This document shows positions 60,584 to 64,000 of a stretch of 64,000 bases of DNA, piece by piece. A model generated the notes under the pieces. That model worked only from the letters and a program-made list of their open reading frames with translations. It ran no database searches and had not been told where the DNA came from. The position numbers were made by a program, and so were the translations under genes. How positions within the stretch are numbered: the stretch's first letter is position 1; the number at the start of each line of letters is the position of its first letter. Source of the stretch: Hygrophila difformis (taxonomy: Eukaryota > Streptophyta > Magnoliopsida > Lamiales > Acanthaceae); assembly GCA_030278955.1 (NCBI GenBank), contig JAOANR010000008.1, positions 38,200,148 to 38,264,147 of the forward strand. Reading direction: 5' to 3'.

Positions 60584-60889
60584 CTAAATAGTCCACATAA
60601 TCGCCAGACCTGTCAAGCACCAAACAGTCCGCCTCCCTTTTTGAGGGTTATGATCAAGCCACCACGCCATCAAATGTTTAGCCTTTCCTGGGATCGCCCA
60701 TTGAGCGCCAAACCACGCCACTCCATAGTACCAAACAGAACAAATAGTTTCACAATGACAGAATAAATGGTCTATAGTCTGAATCAATTTATCACAGCAA
60801 GGGCATATAGTATTCGCCCCATTTAAACAATTTCTACTAGCAAGCAAACCTTTTACTGGAAGTGCACCTAGAATTAGTTTCCAAGCCAA
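60584..60889 (-). pseudogene. LINE 2 zinc-binding region downstream of RT
   Basis: WKLILGALPVKGLLASRN followed by CPCCDKLIQTIDHLFCHC, the CCHC-like zf-RVT region of plant LINEs. Frame broken on both sides. Confidence 0.8.
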
Positions 60890-61372
60890 TACTTTGACCT
60901 TAATGGGACATTTAATTTTCTAGAGCAATCTCCACATCCACCTGTCTGCCTCCTCTCCACCTCCCGCAGACCGTTTCCAACATGATCGAGTGGTGAACAT
61001 CCCGCTGCCTTCCCTTAACCAGCTGATCCGGTTCTCCATAAATTTGCACAAAGGTTGTCTATCAATCGCCATCATCAAGTCATTCCAAACCTCGACCTCC
61101 CAATCGAAAAGTGGTCTACGAAGTTGTATATTCCATTGCCACTTGAGCCCTTTCCACAGCCCGGCTTATGCTATTTTCCCACTTTTATTGACAGCTAGTG
61201 TATAGAGATGGGAAACAACTCCCTCAACGTCCGGCCACCTTCCACCCACCTATCTAGCCAAAAATATGTCGACACTCCATTGCCAACTTGAATATAAAAG
61301 CTATTCCCCATATCCTCCAGACTTGGACACTCTCAGGCCTTGAATATACTTCCCCATAGAGATCTTCCAACA

Positions 61373-61828
61373 CTAGGATCTGGTATCAGTGAGGCCTTCT
61401 TTCCATAGTATTCGCCATCTATGACCACTTTCCACAAAGAGTTTTCTTGTCCAAATCTCCATCTCCACTTGAGTATAATGCCGCATTAAAACTCTGGACA
61501 TCCTTAATCTGTAATCCACCATCCTCCTTATGTTTACTGATTTTTTCCCAATTAATCGTATGAATTTTCTACTCTCATCCCACTCATTCCAAAAGAAATG
61601 TATCTTCAGTTTCTCTATTTGTTCTGCCACAGCCTTTGGGATCCTGAATATTGACATAAAATATACCGGTAAATAATTCAAAATCGAATTGATTAAACAA
61701 AGTCTACCTGCTTGGGAAAGCATGCGACCCTTCCAACCGGCCAATCTCTCCTCCACTTTTGTCAATACCGGCTGCCACAATATTGTGCTATTAATTCGGC
61801 CCCCTATGGGGATCCCCAGATACTTCAT
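61373..61828 (-). pseudogene. LINE 2 RT thumb and connection region
   Basis: MKYLGIPIGGRINSTILWQP, EERLAGWKGRMLSQAGRLCL and NYLPVYFMSIFRIPKAVAEQ are typical of the segment after the RT palm in plant LINEs. The frame ends at 61373. Confidence 0.85.
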
Positions 61829-61990
61829 TGGCTACCTACCGACACCGCAACCAAGCACCTCTGCAGCCTCCTTCACACAGGCATCTGAACAGTTAATTCC
61901 ATAAAGACAACTCTTTTCAAAGTTAATACCAATTGTCAATTGTAAACACTTGAGAATCCTCTTTATATGCACTGCCTGTATCAACTCCCC

Positions 61991-62430
61991 CTAACAAAAT
62001 AGCATAGTATCGTCCGCGTATTGTAAATGTGTGATTACCGGGCCTTCTTCTCTAGAATTCAATCCTGTATATATTCCCAAATTTTCTGCTTGTGATATTA
62101 ACCTATTCAGCACTTTGGCCACTATCACGAACAAATAAGGCGATAGTGGGTCGCCTTGTCGCAAGCCTTTTTGCATCTTAAAAGTTTTTGTTGGAGAGCT
62201 ATTTATAAGAACCGCTGCTGAGGCTGAAGTCACGCACTCCTTGATCCATTTGATCCACTTTTCCCCAAACCCCATTGCCTCTATAATGCCAAAGAGTGCC
62301 TCCCATGAGACGTCGTCATATGCCTTGGCAAAATCAAGTTTCACAACAAATCCCCTCCTGCCTTTGGATTGAGTCGTGTGTATTACTTCAGCTGCAACTA
62401 GGACTCCATCCAAGAATTGCATCCCCTTAA
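61991..62430 (-). pseudogene. LINE 2 RT palm with YADD
   Basis: KLDFAKAYDDVSWEALF, LRQGDPLSPYLFVIV and the catalytic YADD at 62020-62009, then a stop at 61988-61990. It continues from 63180 across the MITE. Confidence 0.9.
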
Positions 62431-62438
62431 TAAACGCT

Positions 62439-63171
62439 AGGGGTGTGCACGGTTTGGTTATCCTGAGTTTTTGAGGTATTTGTATTTGTATTTGAATCGG
62501 ACAAATACTTAGATGAAGTATTTGTATTTGTAACCGGGCTCCTCGGTTAATCGGGGTTTCGGTATTGATTCGATTCAGCGGTTAAGCGATTCGATTCGAA
62601 TATTTTATCCAAGCCTATTAAACTTTATGATCAAATCTTCATCTCCTAATTCTGAACCTTTTGTGGGTTTATTTTTTGAGATTATTACAATACAATTAAA
62701 AAAATTATATAATTATCAAATTCGGTGGTTCCTTTTATTATTATCAAAATATATTAGTATATTTAAAATTTTTTATCTAGTGTTTATTTCGATAATGAGT
62801 ATTCTTAAGGGCAAAAAATCAATATAGGACATATTTTTATAATTATCTTTACCTTTTAGTATTTATTTTATTATATATACTCAGAGAATTAAATAAATAA
62901 TAATATATATTATTAATATACAATTATATACCATTAAATATATATAATATGTACAATATATATATAATTTTTTAAACACAAGAAATATATTCGATTCGGT
63001 TCGATTAATTGGAGAAAAAATTAAAGTATTTGTATTTGTATTTGAACCGGACAAATACTTAAATGAAGTATTTGTATTTGAACGGGGATCCTCGGTTAAC
63101 CGGAAATTCGGTTCGGTTTCGATTCAGTTTTGCGATTCAGCGAATCGGTTCGAATATTTTGCCCACCCCTA
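62439..63171. mobile_element. hAT-type MITE (733 bp) in LINE 2 RT
   Basis: An 8-bp duplication ATAAACGC at 62431-62438 and 63172-63179. Termini TAGGGGTGTGCA / TGCCCACCCCTA. Two direct copies of a ~150-bp GTATTTGTATTTG...CTCGGTTAA(T/C)CGG segment (about 62477-62610 and 63025-63160) flank an AT-rich middle; no transposase. Confidence 0.9.
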
Positions 63172-64000
63172 ATAAACGCCATTTGCGAACCCCCAACTAC
63201 TTTCTCGATCATTTCCTGAAGCCGCCTTGCAAGCACTTTGGTTACTATTTTGTTGATGCTCCCTACTAAGGAAATTGGCCTGTAATCACAAAAGCATGTT
63301 GGAGAGTCCACCATGGGGATTAATGTGATAAATGAACCTCCCGCTTCCCTCGGTCTTAAGCCCTCTTCTTCAAGCCTATTAAAAATTTGCATAATTTCTT
63401 CTTTAACCGTCCCCCAAAATCGCTTGAAAAATCCCATATTGAAGTCGTCCGGGCCGGGAGCTTTATTGCCATCACAGCACCAAATGGCCATTTTTACTTC
63501 TTCATCTGTAAATCCTCTAACTAGCCAGCTCCTGTCTTCTTCGTTAATACTGGACAACCCGATATTATCCACCGCGAAAATCGCCTCTTCCTTCCTGCAA
63601 AATTTCGCCTGGAAATGCAAAAAAGCTTTCTCCTTAATAACCTTCGGATCATCCACCGTAATATCTTCAACCAAGACAACCCCAATGTGGTTCCGCCTCC
63701 TATTTATTGATGTCACCATGTGGAAAAAGCGGGTGTTTGAGTCCCCTTCCTTAATCCACCGTAACCTCGACTTCTGGAGCATCTCCTCTCCTCGGCCAAC
63801 AAAACTAACTTTAAGTCCCGCTTTTTTTCCACCCAGGCAGCTCTTACCTCGTCCTCCCCATCACTTCCCTAGATAGACCCCTCTATCTCTGCTATTTCCC
63901 AAAGTAGTTGCTGGATGCGATTATCTATCACTCTTTCCCCATAACCATCCCAGTTTCTAATTCTATTTTTCAGACGCCTCAACTTATCAAAAATATTAGC
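63172..64000 (-). pseudogene. LINE 2 pre-RT linker and RT fingers
   Basis: Frame from 63782: RLRWIKEGDSNTRFFHMVTS, the KAPGPDDFNMGFFKRFW block, and CDYRPISLVGSINKIVTKVL up to GGSQMAFI at about 63180. Upstream, to 64000, a stop-interrupted frame gives KNRIRNWDGYGERV-like linker sequence. Confidence 0.88.

Larger units (their letters stand above)
59693..64000 (-). mobile_element. Second LINE, minus strand, 5' part off the window
   Basis: The poly(T) at about 59694-59703 is the A tail. Moving right (upstream in the element): RNase H, zinc-binding half, RT fingers and palm, and the linker before RT. The endonuclease would lie beyond 64000. A hAT-type MITE interrupts the RT. Many stops and shifts; inactive. 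Confidence 0.9.

Overview
This window looks like nuclear DNA of a flowering plant, most likely a eudicot. It holds the 5' part of one conserved host gene, and nearly everything else is nested transposable elements. The plant assignment rests on the spliced Dr1/NC2-beta exons, Ty3/gypsy elements of the Athila and Tekay (chromovirus) types with tRNA-Asp-like and tRNA-iMet primer sites, plant LINEs carrying an RNase H domain, and Stowaway, Tourist/Harbinger and hAT-type MITEs. I saw no rRNA, tRNA, CRISPR or prokaryotic gene. No species can be named from the sequence alone.

Layout. 1-2652: start of a Dr1 (NC2-beta) gene on the minus strand (TATA box, 5'UTR exon, two coding exons), running off the left edge. 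2749-2898: a broken Stowaway MITE. 2930-33265: a plus-strand LINE split by a 26.6-kb Athila-type element (3282-29861, minus strand, 5-bp target duplication GTCGT). The Athila element has gag-protease-RT-RNase H but no integrase, and two diverged copies of the 'putative plant transposon protein' third ORF. It also holds two further insertions: a gag-only element (7977-15650), and a non-coding LTR-like block (about 16990-21920) with a striking AATTCGAATT palindrome array and two perfect tandem primer sites.

33266-59690: AT-rich DNA and Stowaway MITEs surround a second nest. A candidate TIR element is split by a solo LTR (35301-58399, TSD ATATC). That LTR is split by a gag-only element (36180-56118, TSD CTAAC), whose gag zinc knuckle is split by a nearly complete Tekay-type chromovirus (40624-52453, TSD GCGAA). 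One LTR of the Tekay element carries a Tourist-like MITE (43013-43687, TSD TTA). 59693-64000: a second LINE on the minus strand, interrupted by a hAT-type MITE (62439-63171, 8-bp TSD), running off the right edge.

How the parts relate. The two gag-only elements share primer site, LTR ends and 3' leader with the Tekay element. They keep the last codons of its pol frame next to the polypurine tract, so they look like internal-deletion derivatives that a Tekay-type partner could mobilise. The most unusual signal is structural. The related LTRs carry, about 645-700 bp from their 3' end, a variable cassette of short tandem units: one hairpin family with compensatory stem changes, another hairpin family inserted inside it, and an array of tRNA B-box-like motifs. 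The Athila LTRs carry a separate GGCGCC hairpin array. All identities and positions were read by eye; no alignment, fold or database search was run.
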